A stretch of 64,000 bases of DNA from Dysgonomonadaceae bacterium zrk40. Its GTDB lineage: Bacteria > Bacteroidota > Bacteroidia > Bacteroidales > Dysgonomonadaceae. The notes under the pieces are model-generated. The model did not search any database. It was not told the origin of the DNA and saw nothing but the letters and a program-made list of their open reading frames with translations. The stretch covers positions 102,349 to 166,348 of the forward strand of contig CP070277.1 in NCBI GenBank assembly GCA_016916535.1. Direction: 5' to 3'. Below, piece after piece: positions 7,979 through 17,024 of this stretch. The position numbers and the translations under genes are program-made. Within the stretch, counting starts at the first letter, position 1. Every line of letters begins with the position of its first letter.

Positions 7979-8929
7979 ATGGGGGAAACGGAGAACGCAC
8001 TGAGAGTCAGCGATTTTCTGCTGGAACTTTACCATGACGCCTCGGAATGTACGCCCGACGTACTCCGCCTCCGCGTATTGAAAAACCTGCAGCGCTTCAT
8101 TCCCTTCGATTTCGGGGTGTGGGGTGGCGGCTGGGCGGATGGCCGGCTGGTCACGGACCTGACCGTTCTCAACCAAAGCGAGGCGATATTGGGCGAGTGG
8201 GCATCTGTCGCCCGGGAGGACGCCTTCTGCGATCTGACACTCAATCGTCTGGGCGCGACGGCCCGCTTCGATGACGTTCCGGACTATCGCACAAGTCTGG
8301 CCTACAACGAGCATTGGCGACGCTTCGACGCTTCGCACATGATGGCCACCATCGTCGGTGAAAAAACCGACGGCTATGTCAGCTTCGTGGGACTTTGCGC
8401 GGATGACAGGCCGATGACTTTCTCCGACACCGAGCGCATGTTCAAGCAGTTGCTTATGCCGCACTTGTCCCAGGCGCTGCGCATGAACCGAGAACTGTGG
8501 ACCGGCCGCGCCGCGATAGGCCATGAAGCTGTCGGGCTGATCGACGGGGAAGGTTGGGTGCTGTGCGTCCATGGGCCTTTCCATGATTTTACCGCAAACG
8601 AATGGGGTGCGCGTGTCGCACAGCTTCCCGCCCACGTTATGAGCGCGCTCAAGCGCGGCCGACGGTGGCGGGGACAAATGCTGGACATGCGTTTGTCTCC
8701 ATTCGGCCGAAATTATTTCGTTCACCTGTCGATCCATCCGATCCTTTCGAGCTTGTCTCCGCGTGAACGCGAAGTCGCTCGATTGTTCGCATCCGGCATG
8801 ACCACCAAGCAGGTCGCGCGTGCCCTGGGCACATCGCCCTCCACCGTTCGCAATCAGATTGTACACATCTACGAAAAGCTCGGTATTTCCAGTAAAGCGC
8901 AGCTCGCGACACTTGCTGGCGGGAAGTAA
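7979..8929 (+). CDS. LuxR-type transcriptional regulator
   Basis: About 316 residues. The C-terminus from roughly residue 255 is a clear LuxR/GerE helix-turn-helix (LSPREREVARLFASGMTTKQ, then SPSTVRNQIVHIYEKLGI). The N-terminal 230 residues resemble no autoinducer-binding domain I can name and may be a PAS/GAF-like sensor. Start ATG 7979 has a GGGAGAGG site about ten bases upstream; ATG 7934 adds 15 residues but lacks one. It begins about 100 bases inside the left IS6 copy and is followed on the same strand by a run of membrane and exported proteins, which it may control. Confidence 0.85.
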   Translation: MGETENALRVSDFLLELYHDASECTPDVLRLRVLKNLQRFIPFDFGVWGGGWADGRLVTDLTVLNQSEAILGEWASVAREDAFCDLTLNRLGATARFDDVPDYRTSLAYNEHWRRFDASHMMATIVGEKTDGYVSFVGLCADDRPMTFSDTERMFKQLLMPHLSQALRMNRELWTGRAAIGHEAVGLIDGEGWVLCVHGPFHDFTANEWGARVAQLPAHVMSALKRGRRWRGQMLDMRLSPFGRNYFVHLSIHPILSSLSPREREVARLFASGMTTKQVARALGTSPSTVRNQIVHIYEKLGISSKAQLATLAGGK

Positions 8930-9038
8930 CTGCCCGTGCTGCGCTGTCAATAGGGCAAATGCTCTATTCTCAATCGAGCCTGGACTCGGTATACCTTGGG
9001 TAGCCTGCCAGATGAGAGCGGGCGTAACCGGAGGGTGC

Positions 9039-10013
9039 ATGTGGGATTTTAGTGTTGGCAGGGCGATGGGTCTGATGATGCAGACCCTGCCTTTCGTCGT
9101 GCTCAGGATGGCGGTCTATTTCGGGATCACGCTGGCCTATATTCTTGTGACCGGCGCTGGCGCGGGAATCGGATTTGGCGTTGGTGCTTTGGGCGATGCC
9201 GGTTTTCAGGCCGGTTCGACCTTCTGGGGCGGCCTGATCGGCTTCGGTATTGTCGGAGCCGTCATGTACTGGGCGCGCGAATACATCCTCTACATCGTCA
9301 AGGCGGGGCATATTGCCGTGCTGGTCGAGTTGATGGACGGCAAGCCAATGCCCGCGGGGCGCTCGCAGGTCGGGCATGGCAGAGTCGTCGTGACGGAGCG
9401 GTTCGCGCAGGCCAGCGTGCTATTCGCCGTCGACCAGCTCATCAAAGGCGTGTTGCGGGCGATCACGGGGCTGGTCCGGGGTATTCTGACCATATTGCCG
9501 ATACCCGGCGCCCGGCAATTGACCGGCATCCTGCATGCCTTCCTGAGGGTAGCGGTCGGGTTCATCGACGAGGTGATCCTGGCCTACGCCATCAGAACCG
9601 GCTCGACCAATCCGTGCGGTTCGGCCAAGGACGCGCTGGTGCTCTATGGGCAGAACTACAAGGTGATGCTCAAGAACGCCGCCTGGCTGGCCATCATCGT
9701 TTATCTCCTGAGCTTTGTCGTTTTTCTGGTGATGCTCGCGCCCGCGGCGCTGATCGTCTACCTGATGCCGGGCGCATGGTCGGCTGGCGGGTTCGTGTTC
9801 GCGCTTTTGTTCGCCTGGGCCGTCAAGGCCGCAGTTTTGGAACCCTTCGCCATCACCTGCCTGATGCAGGTCTATTTCAAGTCCATCGAAGGCCAGCGGC
9901 CCGATCCCGAATGGGATGCGCGGCTCGAGCAGATGTCGGGCAAGTTCCGCGAGCTCAAGGCGCGTGCCTTCGGCGAGCGGGCACGGCCAGATGCCAGCGC
10001 CGAACTTGCCTGA
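9039..10013 (+). CDS. Polytopic membrane protein of unknown function
   Basis: A 324-residue protein with about six hydrophobic segments: two near residues 15-75, a third region near 130-165, and two long ones near 210-260. A short, charged, cytoplasm-like tail follows. The C-terminal half faintly resembles choline-transporter-like membrane proteins, but this is weak. The stop overlaps a possible start of the VWA gene (TGATG), so the two are probably co-translated. The gene is first in a five-gene run downstream of a LuxR-type regulator. Confidence 0.75.
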   Translation: MWDFSVGRAMGLMMQTLPFVVLRMAVYFGITLAYILVTGAGAGIGFGVGALGDAGFQAGSTFWGGLIGFGIVGAVMYWAREYILYIVKAGHIAVLVELMDGKPMPAGRSQVGHGRVVVTERFAQASVLFAVDQLIKGVLRAITGLVRGILTILPIPGARQLTGILHAFLRVAVGFIDEVILAYAIRTGSTNPCGSAKDALVLYGQNYKVMLKNAAWLAIIVYLLSFVVFLVMLAPAALIVYLMPGAWSAGGFVFALLFAWAVKAAVLEPFAITCLMQVYFKSIEGQRPDPEWDARLEQMSGKFRELKARAFGERARPDASAELA

Positions 10014-10039
10014 TGGGAAACAATACGAGGAAGTTGATC

Positions 10040-11803
10040 ATGAGACCCTTTGCCGTCTTGTTGCTGACGCTCGCCGCGGCCTGCACGCCGTCCATCGCGG
10101 TCGCCGAGGATGTGATGGTCGTTTATGATGGCTCAGGTTCGATGTGGGGGCAGATCGACGGCGTCTCCAAGGTCGAGATCGCGCGCGATGTCATGAGTGA
10201 CCTCATCGCGACCTGGCCCGAAGGGGCCAATGTGGGGCTCATGGCCTATGGGCACCGGCGCGAAGCAGACTGCTCCGACATCGAGACCCTGATTGTACCG
10301 TCCCCGCCGGACCAGCCGGCCTTCATTTCGGCAGTCAACGAGGTGACACCGCGCGGGCGCACGCCGCTCACCGAATCGGTTCGTCAGGCCGCCGAACTTC
10401 TTTCGTATCGCGACACGCAGGCTACCGTGATCCTGATTTCGGATGGACTGGAAACCTGCCAGGCCGATCCTTGTGCGCTGTCGGCGGAACTGGCGCAGCA
10501 AGGCGTCAACTTCACCGCCCATGTGGTCGGCTTTGATCTGACCGAAGAAGAACATGCCGGCCTTGCCTGTATTGCGGAAAACACGGGCGGGGTGTTTGTG
10601 CCCGCACAAGATGCCGATGAGCTGCGTGATGCGCTGGCTCATGTGCAAAATGTGGTGGACCTTCAGCCGCTCTCCCCGCCCGAGCCCGTGACGGAGCCTG
10701 AACCCGAACCGGAACAGCAGGCCGATGCCGAGATCGAGCTTGAAGTGCCCGCTACAGTGCTCACCGGTGCCAGCTTCACCGTTTCGTGGTCGTCTGCGAT
10801 CGATCCGCAGGATTATGTCACCATCGTTCCCGTTGGGGCGGATGACACCACCTATGGTGACTACCAGCGCGTACGGGACGAAACAGAAGCGAGCCTCATC
10901 GCTCCAGCAGATCCGGGCCTTTACGAGGTGCGCTATCTCCTGGACGAGGGCACACGTGTGCTGGGCTCCGCCCCGGTGGAGGTGGTCGAGGCCGAAGTCA
11001 CCATATCTGCACCCGATGAGGTCACGACGGGAGCCAGATTCACTGTTTCCTGGTCATCCTCGGTCCATCGGCAGGACTACGTCACCATCGTTCCTGCTGG
11101 CGCCGATGACGGGAGCTATACCAATTACCAGCGCGTGCGTGACGACACGGAAAACAGTCTGACCGCCCCGGCCGAACCCGGTCTCTACGAGGTCCGTTAT
11201 GTGCTGGACGAGGGATCGAGGACCCTGGCTTCAAGGCCTGTGGAGGTCGTCGCGGCGGAGGTTGCCCTGGACGCTCCGGACATGGCGCGTGCACAATCAC
11301 CGCTGCGCATCAGCTGGTCTATGGCTATTCACCCCCAGGACTATATCACCATCGTCTCGGCCGGAGCCGATGAGGGCACTTATCAGGACTATATCCGCGT
11401 CAGGACTGACCTAGAGGGTGACATGAACGCACCTGCCGAGCCCGGCCTTTACGAGATCAGATATGTTCTGCAAGAAGGCGACCGCACGGTTTCCAGCCGC
11501 ATGCTGGAAGTCGTCGGGGCTGACGCTCCGCTCGATGACGGTGTGGGTCTGGTCGTTCCTGTCCAGGCCCGCCCCAGCGAGACCATCACCGTTTCCTGGT
11601 CCGGTGGTGCCGACAGCGCCGACCAGCGTGTTTCGCTCGCCCGGGCCGATCAGGCCGATTTCAGTTGGATCGAAGCCCATCGTATCGGCGAGGAAACCAC
11701 ACTCGAATTGTCCATGCCGGACGAACCGGGCCGCTATGAGGTCCGGTATCTCGATATCAGCGGGCAGGCCGTTCTCGGCCGCGCCATCGTGGAGGTGGAA
11801 TAA
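10040..11803 (+). CDS. Exported VWA-domain protein with four Ig-like repeats
   Basis: A 587-residue exported protein. A signal peptide (about residues 1-23, ending before A-E-D-V) leads into a von Willebrand A domain whose MIDAS motif DGSGS starts near residue 30, with the distal T and D in R-G-R-T-P and I-S-D-G. After a Pro/Glu-rich linker near 215-235 come four beta-rich repeats of roughly 85-95 residues, each with an S-W-S or S-W-S-G core, a T-I-V segment and a P-G-x-Y-E-V-R-Y closing motif; the fourth is divergent. ATG 10040 has a GAGGAAG site seven bases upstream; ATG 10013 is a longer alternative. Likely a periplasmic or surface adhesion or scaffold protein. Confidence 0.85.
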   Translation: MRPFAVLLLTLAAACTPSIAVAEDVMVVYDGSGSMWGQIDGVSKVEIARDVMSDLIATWPEGANVGLMAYGHRREADCSDIETLIVPSPPDQPAFISAVNEVTPRGRTPLTESVRQAAELLSYRDTQATVILISDGLETCQADPCALSAELAQQGVNFTAHVVGFDLTEEEHAGLACIAENTGGVFVPAQDADELRDALAHVQNVVDLQPLSPPEPVTEPEPEPEQQADAEIELEVPATVLTGASFTVSWSSAIDPQDYVTIVPVGADDTTYGDYQRVRDETEASLIAPADPGLYEVRYLLDEGTRVLGSAPVEVVEAEVTISAPDEVTTGARFTVSWSSSVHRQDYVTIVPAGADDGSYTNYQRVRDDTENSLTAPAEPGLYEVRYVLDEGSRTLASRPVEVVAAEVALDAPDMARAQSPLRISWSMAIHPQDYITIVSAGADEGTYQDYIRVRTDLEGDMNAPAEPGLYEIRYVLQEGDRTVSSRMLEVVGADAPLDDGVGLVVPVQARPSETITVSWSGGADSADQRVSLARADQADFSWIEAHRIGEETTLELSMPDEPGRYEVRYLDISGQAVLGRAIVEVE

Positions 11804-11805
11804 CC

Positions 11806-12660
11806 ATGCCTGGGGGTAGACAATCTCGCGGACTTGCTATGGCGACCGTTGCCATGGCGCTTTGCTTCTTTGCTTCAGTTGCTCACGCCCAGATCGACGG
11901 CCACGGTCCCGACGCGTGGCGGGTCATAGACGTTGGGGCCAACGATGTGCTCAATGCTCGCATGGGACCCGGCACCAACTATCCCGTTATCGAAACCTTC
12001 GCGCATGACGAGCGGGGCCTGCAGCAGATCACCTGCGTTCCGTTTTACACAATGGCGCATTTTTCGGTGATGACCAACGCGGAGATCGACTCCCTTCCGC
12101 CGAGTTGGTGCCTGATGCGTTCAGCCGATTTGAGCAAGGCAGGCTGGGTGGCGCAACGCTACCTGATCGCCGATTTCGATGATGACGTCCTTTTCGGGAA
12201 TGGCGGAGCGTATGATGAACCTGAGGAGGTGGTGGATGTCGAAAAGATCCTTCCCGCCCCCACGACCGGTCCTCACGCGTGGTCAAGCGACGAACTGATC
12301 GAACACGCGCGTGGGCTCGTTGCGGCGCTTTATGCCTATGATGACCCTGCTCGGGGGGTGAGCCATCGCGATCCGGCGGCGCCCGATGTATTTTTCTCCA
12401 CCGAATTCAGGGAGGCGCTGCGATCCCGCCCGCCCGGCGCGGACCTGCTCATTGGCGCGCAGGATTTCCAGGGCAGGGTTTCCGAGCCGGTGCCTGACCC
12501 TGGTCAGCCCATGTTTCGGGGCATGATCACGATCAATGTCGAGGTCGAGAATTTCGGCCAGACGCACACGGCCGTCTTCCGCCTGCGCGGAGACACCACC
12601 CGGCCCGACGCGCCGCTGCGCATTTTCCGCATCGAACACGACGGCTGGTCGTACCCGTAA
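11806..12660 (+). CDS. Exported protein with SH3-like N-terminal domain
   Basis: 284 residues. A signal peptide ends near residue 28 (AHAQ). Residues about 38-105 resemble a bacterial SH3 domain: VLNARMGPGTNYPVI at the start and a G-W-V-A-Q-R-Y-L end. The C-terminal half from about 165 to 284 is unrecognised and may bind a ligand or partner. The gene starts two bases after the VWA gene stop, so both are co-expressed. SH3b domains often contact cell wall or envelope peptides, which would fit an envelope assembly; that is inference. Confidence 0.75.
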   Translation: MPGGRQSRGLAMATVAMALCFFASVAHAQIDGHGPDAWRVIDVGANDVLNARMGPGTNYPVIETFAHDERGLQQITCVPFYTMAHFSVMTNAEIDSLPPSWCLMRSADLSKAGWVAQRYLIADFDDDVLFGNGGAYDEPEEVVDVEKILPAPTTGPHAWSSDELIEHARGLVAALYAYDDPARGVSHRDPAAPDVFFSTEFREALRSRPPGADLLIGAQDFQGRVSEPVPDPGQPMFRGMITINVEVENFGQTHTAVFRLRGDTTRPDAPLRIFRIEHDGWSYP

Positions 12661-12681
12661 GTGCATAAAAGGACTTCTTCA

Positions 12682-13227
12682 ATGAAACTGGATCAAGCGC
12701 CGATCCTGGCTGCATTCGGACTCACCCTGTGCCTGGCGCAACCTGCGCTGGCTCAAATCGCAAGAACGCCGGTCGGCGCGGTCAATGCCACCATCGATGG
12801 CACACCCTATGCAGGCGAAACGCTCGACGTTCCATCCGAGGGAACAACGACGGCCGAATTCCGATCCTTTGGCCCGGTAACGTCTCTCTCCATCCAGGCG
12901 CACGATCCTCAAGCTGAAAGCATCATGCGCAACGTTCTGTCTGTCGAGGTCTCGCTGATGGGCAGTGACGCGTCGGCCTCCATCATGGATGTGTCCGTTT
13001 CCTGGTGGCCGGACGGGATGAGCGAGCCCTTCTATCTCAGTGAGGATAGCGGAACGGCCCCCGAGATCGTCTTTGATGCGATTTCTCTGGAAGACGGGGC
13101 TGCCGCCGCTCAGGGCAGTTTTTCGGCTGTCGTCTGCCGCAGGGATGGGATGTTTGCGGACGCCGACACAAGCGACTGCCTGCCCATTGAGGGCACTTTC
13201 GATACCGCATTGCGCAAGGCCGATTGA
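12682..13227 (+). CDS. Small exported protein of unknown function
   Basis: 181 residues with a signal peptide ending near residue 25 (ALAQ). The mature part is acidic, beta-rich and contains a single pair of cysteines near the C-terminus (VVCRRDG and SDCLP) that could form a disulfide. No family recognised. ATG 12682 has an AAAGGA site eight bases upstream; GTG 12661 is an alternative. It lies 21 bases after the SH3 protein and is the fourth gene of the run. Confidence 0.7.
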   Translation: MKLDQAPILAAFGLTLCLAQPALAQIARTPVGAVNATIDGTPYAGETLDVPSEGTTTAEFRSFGPVTSLSIQAHDPQAESIMRNVLSVEVSLMGSDASASIMDVSVSWWPDGMSEPFYLSEDSGTAPEIVFDAISLEDGAAAAQGSFSAVVCRRDGMFADADTSDCLPIEGTFDTALRKAD

Positions 13228-13279
13228 GGCGGGAATTTTCGGGCGCCCCGGTATCGGCGCTCTGGAAGAGGGGGAAAGC

Positions 13280-13927
13280 ATGGTAGGCTATCGGACGGCG
13301 ATGCCGTGGTTGATGCGGTGCGCGCTCATTTGTGCGCTCGTCCTGCCGGCCCTCGCATTCGTCCCGCAGGCCAGAGCGCGGACCGTCGATCCAAACGCGC
13401 CCTATGAGGACGCCTATGACGTGCTGACCCGCGGCCAGCTTGTGGGGACGTGGCAGGGCACGATCAGCGGAAGTTCGGTGTCGCAGGCCGACGGGCAAAT
13501 GGCAGGCCAGGCGGTGTTCGTGCGGCGTGGTTATGAGGGCCGCAACGATTTCGGTATTGTGCTGCATGACCATCGTCATCGCGACGGGGTGGACTACTCC
13601 GAGATTCACATCGGCTCTATCCCCTGCGGCCCGGAGGGCAGGGTAGTTCGGGCAGTCCACGGTCTTGAGCTTCAGAACGCGCCAGCCGGGGCGTATGCAT
13701 CGACTCACTTTGACAATCGTCTGGCCGATACGGGCCGCGACGATTTTCTCGTGTTTCCCGTCTACGGCCCCGAACTGGACAATCCGGCCAGCCTCCAGAC
13801 GCGCTGGAGCGATGACGGCTTTACCCTGAGGCTGTCGGGTCCGTTCATGTCGATCGTCGCGCCCGTACGGAACGGCACAGTTGATTATGAACGCCAAGAT
13901 GAAGGATGGATCGAGACAACCTCTTGA
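13280..13927 (+). CDS. Exported protein of unknown function
   Basis: 215 residues with a signal peptide (hydrophobic residues about 9-28, cleavage near ARA). The mature part contains G-Q-L-V-G-T-W-Q-G-T, a segment often seen in beta-barrel or lipocalin-like ligand-binding proteins, and a later F-T-L-R-L-S-G strand; the similarity is only suggestive. The ATG at 13280 follows a strong GGGGGAAAG site. It is the last gene of the exported-protein run; an IS5-family element starts 14 bases after the stop. Confidence 0.7.
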   Translation: MVGYRTAMPWLMRCALICALVLPALAFVPQARARTVDPNAPYEDAYDVLTRGQLVGTWQGTISGSSVSQADGQMAGQAVFVRRGYEGRNDFGIVLHDHRHRDGVDYSEIHIGSIPCGPEGRVVRAVHGLELQNAPAGAYASTHFDNRLADTGRDDFLVFPVYGPELDNPASLQTRWSDDGFTLRLSGPFMSIVAPVRNGTVDYERQDEGWIETTS

Positions 13928-13941
13928 GGCTCCACATCTAG

Positions 13942-14812
13942 GCGGTGTGGACGGATTGCCGCAGTTTGAAGAAATGAGATTTCCCTGCTGAGCTTTGTCT
14001 GATTCATGGGATGTCGACTGATTGGAGGTCGGCATGAGCACGAAGATGACAGAAGACGACTGGGATGTCGCGCTTGAGGTTTTCCGGGCGTCACTGCCCC
14101 GCAGGGGCGACAAAGGCCGGGATGACCGACTTTTTCTGGAGGCCCTGCATTATTTCGCGGTTCACAATATCACTTGGCGCGCCCTGCCGGAGCGCTTCGG
14201 CAAATGGAATAGCGTCTGGAAACGGTTCGACCGACTGAGCAAGGGCGGCACCTTCGATCTCTTCTTCGAACATCTGGCCTCTCTGTCCTCCACGGCCAGT
14301 CTGGTTCAGATGTTTGATTCCACAATCCTCCGCGCTCATGTTTTCGGCTGCTGGCGCAAAGGGGGGCAGAAAGGTCAGGCGCTCGGCCGGTCACGCGGCG
14401 GTTTCACGACCAAGATCCATCTGAAGACGGATTTCGACGGCCTGCCAATCGCATTCGATCTGACCGGCGGAGAAAAAGGCGATGCTCCGCATTTCCGGAT
14501 CCTGTTGGACCTCGGTCCCGACGTAACACCCCGCGCGGTTGTCGCGGATAAGGGGTATGCCAGCAAGGCTAACCGAAACGCAGCCCGTTCTCGCGGTGCC
14601 ATTCCGGTGATCCCGCATAAAGCCAACGAGAAAGGCAAACCTGCCCGCTTTGCCAAGGCCATCTACCGAGGTCGCGCCCGCATCGAGCAGGCTGTGGGAA
14701 AGCTCAAGCGCTTCAAACGGGTGGCTCTGCGCTGTGAGAAAACCAAACGCAACTTCTCAGCCATCGTGTCAATCGCTACAGCGTTCAACCTCATAAAATC
14801 CGTCCACACTGC
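13942..14812 (+). mobile_element. IS5-family insertion sequence
   Basis: An 871-bp element with imperfect 16-bp terminal inverted repeats, GCGGTGTGGACGGATT and GCAGTGTGGACGGATT (one mismatch). It is flanked on both sides by CTAG (13938-13941 and 14813-14816), a plausible target duplication, though CTAG is self-complementary. It carries one complete transposase gene and sits between the exported-protein run and the antiporter without breaking either. Confidence 0.9.
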
Positions 14813-14816
14813 CTAG
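14034..14816 (+). CDS. IS5-family transposase
   Basis: 260 residues in one uninterrupted frame. DDE residues are seen in FDSTILRAH near residue 103, VADKGYAS near 170 and the RIEQAVGKLKR segment near 222. The start ATG has GGAGG six bases upstream. The stop codon TAG lies within the flanking CTAG, so the gene reaches to the end of the element. Nothing suggests inactivation. Confidence 0.93.
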   Translation: MSTKMTEDDWDVALEVFRASLPRRGDKGRDDRLFLEALHYFAVHNITWRALPERFGKWNSVWKRFDRLSKGGTFDLFFEHLASLSSTASLVQMFDSTILRAHVFGCWRKGGQKGQALGRSRGGFTTKIHLKTDFDGLPIAFDLTGGEKGDAPHFRILLDLGPDVTPRAVVADKGYASKANRNAARSRGAIPVIPHKANEKGKPARFAKAIYRGRARIEQAVGKLKRFKRVALRCEKTKRNFSAIVSIATAFNLIKSVHTA

Positions 14817-14912
14817 GAATTCGTTAGCGGCTTCATTCTGCTGATGCCATCAAAGCACAGTAAAACTCACGACGTTTTTTGGCAGAAGGTTCTTATTCCA
14901 CCACAGCCACGA

Positions 14913-16640
14913 TCATGATGCCCCTTGAGCCTCTTCCGTTTCGATGGACGGGATCTCGGTCCGCTCTTCCTCAGGCGCGCCACATAGCAAATCGACGGCG
15001 CGGTCGGCCGCGTCCTGGAACGGCTCCAGCACCATGTCCGCGCCGGAGGCGAAGAGTTCCTCGGTGTCCTTGGGGTGATGAGACGCGACGGCCACGCGCC
15101 CGCGGAAACCAGAAGTGCGCGTGAGCTGGATCAGCGTCGTGCGCGTGTCCTCGTGGCTGAGGCCGGTCGGGTGAATCGGCACGGTTGAGACGATCCATTC
15201 CGCCCGCGACAGAGGAAGCTCGGCCACGAACTCCGGGTCAGTGGCATCGCCGAACTCGGTCTCGAGCCCAAGTTCCCGCCAGCGCCGGACCGCGAGCGGG
15301 TTGAAATCCACCCCAAGCACCCGAATACCCCGCTTCTTCAGGCGCATCCCAATGGCAGTGCCGAAACGCCCCAGTCCGAAGACGATCACCTTGAAGCCGT
15401 CCTCGCGGTGCGCCCCGGCTTCCGACGGCTCGCGCGGTGTGCCCTGGCGCTCGAAGAAGCCGAGCAGCGGCTCAAAGACGGCGTAGAGCTGGTGCGAATA
15501 GGTGATCATGTAGGTCGAGGCCGCAATGGTCACGAGACCGACCATGGTGACGAGCCCGAGCGCGTCTTCCTGCACATGGCCGAGCGACACGCCCATAGCG
15601 ACGAAGATCAGGGAAAACTCGCTGATCTGCGCCACGGTCAGACCTGCGAGGAAGCCCGTACGCTTGCGGTAGCCCATCGCCCCCATGATCGTGAGCACGA
15701 TGAGCGGGTTGCCGATAAGCACGAAGAGCGAAAAGACAATGGCCCCGCTGACATGCGCACCAAGAAGCGAAAGATCGAGCGCAGAGCCGAGCGCGATGAA
15801 GAAGAACAGCAGCAGGAAGTCCCGCAGCGGCGCGAGGCGCGCTGCGATGGTCTCCCGGTAGGGCGTCGAGGCAAGCGCGACGCCGGCCAGCAGGCCGCCC
15901 ACCTCCTTGCCGAGACCCACGATGTCGCCCACCGCTGCGAACATCGCGGCCATGGCGATGGCGAAGATCACCAGAAGTTCGGGTGCCCGGGCCAGCCGCT
16001 CGGTCAGCGGATTGGCGACGTAGCGCACGAAGAGCACCACCAGCGCCACCATCGCGACGCCTGAGGCCAGCACTAGTGAGACAGACCCGCCGCCATGCCC
16101 GCCGTCACCTGCCGCACCGATGCCGATGGTCGAGAGCACGATCATTGCCAGCACGACAACGAGGTCCTGCACGATGAGAAAACCAAGCGCGATCTGGCCG
16201 TGCAGGCTGTCGATCTCGCGCTTGTCCGACAAGAGCTTCACGATGATGATGGTCGAGGAGAAGGTGAGTGCCACGGCGATATAAAGGCTGGTGATATGAC
16301 CAAGTCCAAGCGCGAGCCCGATCAGGTAGCCGAAGATCGACGTGAACGCGACCTGGCCGAGGCCGGTCAGAAGCGAGACCGCCCCCAGGGAGCGAATAAG
16401 CTTCACGTCGAGCTTGATGCCGACGAGGAACAGCAGCACCGCGATCCCGAGTTCCGAAAGAAGGCTGATCTGCTCGTCGGACCGCACCAGGTCCAGCGCC
16501 GAGGGCCCCGCGATCAGGCCAACGGCGATGAAGCTGACGATAAGCGGCTGGCGCAAAATAATCCCCAAGAACCCGATCACCGCCGCCAGCACGAGCAGTG
16601 CAGCAATCTCCGCAAACGGCGACTGAACAATAACTTCCAT
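14913..16640 (-). CDS. Cation:proton antiporter with TrkA-N domain (KefB-like)
   Basis: 575 residues. An Na+/H+ exchanger-type membrane domain with about 12 hydrophobic segments fills residues 1-390, followed by a cytoplasmic Rossmann domain starting at VIVFGLGRFGTAIG near residue 425. This is the CPA2/Kef architecture: potassium or sodium exchange gated by nucleotide or glutathione binding. No separate Kef ancillary oxidoreductase is visible. The start ATG overlaps the stop of the upstream HTH gene by one base (TGATG), so the two are coupled. The universal stress protein on the other strand nearby fits a stress-response block. Confidence 0.9.
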   Translation of the reverse strand: MEVIVQSPFAEIAALLVLAAVIGFLGIILRQPLIVSFIAVGLIAGPSALDLVRSDEQISLLSELGIAVLLFLVGIKLDVKLIRSLGAVSLLTGLGQVAFTSIFGYLIGLALGLGHITSLYIAVALTFSSTIIIVKLLSDKREIDSLHGQIALGFLIVQDLVVVLAMIVLSTIGIGAAGDGGHGGGSVSLVLASGVAMVALVVLFVRYVANPLTERLARAPELLVIFAIAMAAMFAAVGDIVGLGKEVGGLLAGVALASTPYRETIAARLAPLRDFLLLFFFIALGSALDLSLLGAHVSGAIVFSLFVLIGNPLIVLTIMGAMGYRKRTGFLAGLTVAQISEFSLIFVAMGVSLGHVQEDALGLVTMVGLVTIAASTYMITYSHQLYAVFEPLLGFFERQGTPREPSEAGAHREDGFKVIVFGLGRFGTAIGMRLKKRGIRVLGVDFNPLAVRRWRELGLETEFGDATDPEFVAELPLSRAEWIVSTVPIHPTGLSHEDTRTTLIQLTRTSGFRGRVAVASHHPKDTEELFASGADMVLEPFQDAADRAVDLLCGAPEEERTEIPSIETEEAQGAS

Positions 16641-16894
16641 CAATTCTTCTGTTCCTTCGTGTTCTTTGCTTCGGTCAAGTCCGGGGCAGTATTCGCGTCC
16701 CCATTTGGCCTGGCAGCGGGCCGCGTCGCGTGACCTTCGATAAAGGCATCAAGGTCATCCCCGCCGATTCGCCATCCCTTACCGATATCGATCGCCCGAA
16801 GCTCGCCGTCCTTGATCCAGCGTCTGACCGTGGCCTCGTTGACCTTCAGAAGATCTGCAATCTCCTTGACGGTCTGATATTGCTCGCGTGGCAT
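16640..16894 (-). CDS. Excisionase-type helix-turn-helix DNA-binding protein
   Basis: 84 residues. Residues 6-55 form a MerR/excisionase-like winged helix: TVKEIADLLKVNEATVRRW, then G-K-G-W-R-I-G, followed by a charged C-terminal tail. Proteins of this type act as recombination directionality factors or small repressors. The stop overlaps the antiporter start, so it probably regulates that gene or is simply carried with it. No integrase is nearby, which argues against an excisionase role. Confidence 0.82.
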   Translation of the reverse strand: MPREQYQTVKEIADLLKVNEATVRRWIKDGELRAIDIGKGWRIGGDDLDAFIEGHATRPAARPNGDANTAPDLTEAKNTKEQKN

Positions 16895-17024
16895 GTTGAA
16901 CGCCTTTTCACCGGGTTTGGCTTAATATAGCGTAGTATAGAACAGATGATTTGATTCAGACAGAGCTTGATGCGTCGCAGCGTGTCGCTCGCAAATGAGA
17001 GGCCACGGCCCGGGACCGGAAACG

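Noticed and set aside
15408..16733. Long plus-strand frames opposite the antiporter gene
   Set aside because: They are Arg/His/Asp-rich antisense readings of a strong membrane-protein gene.
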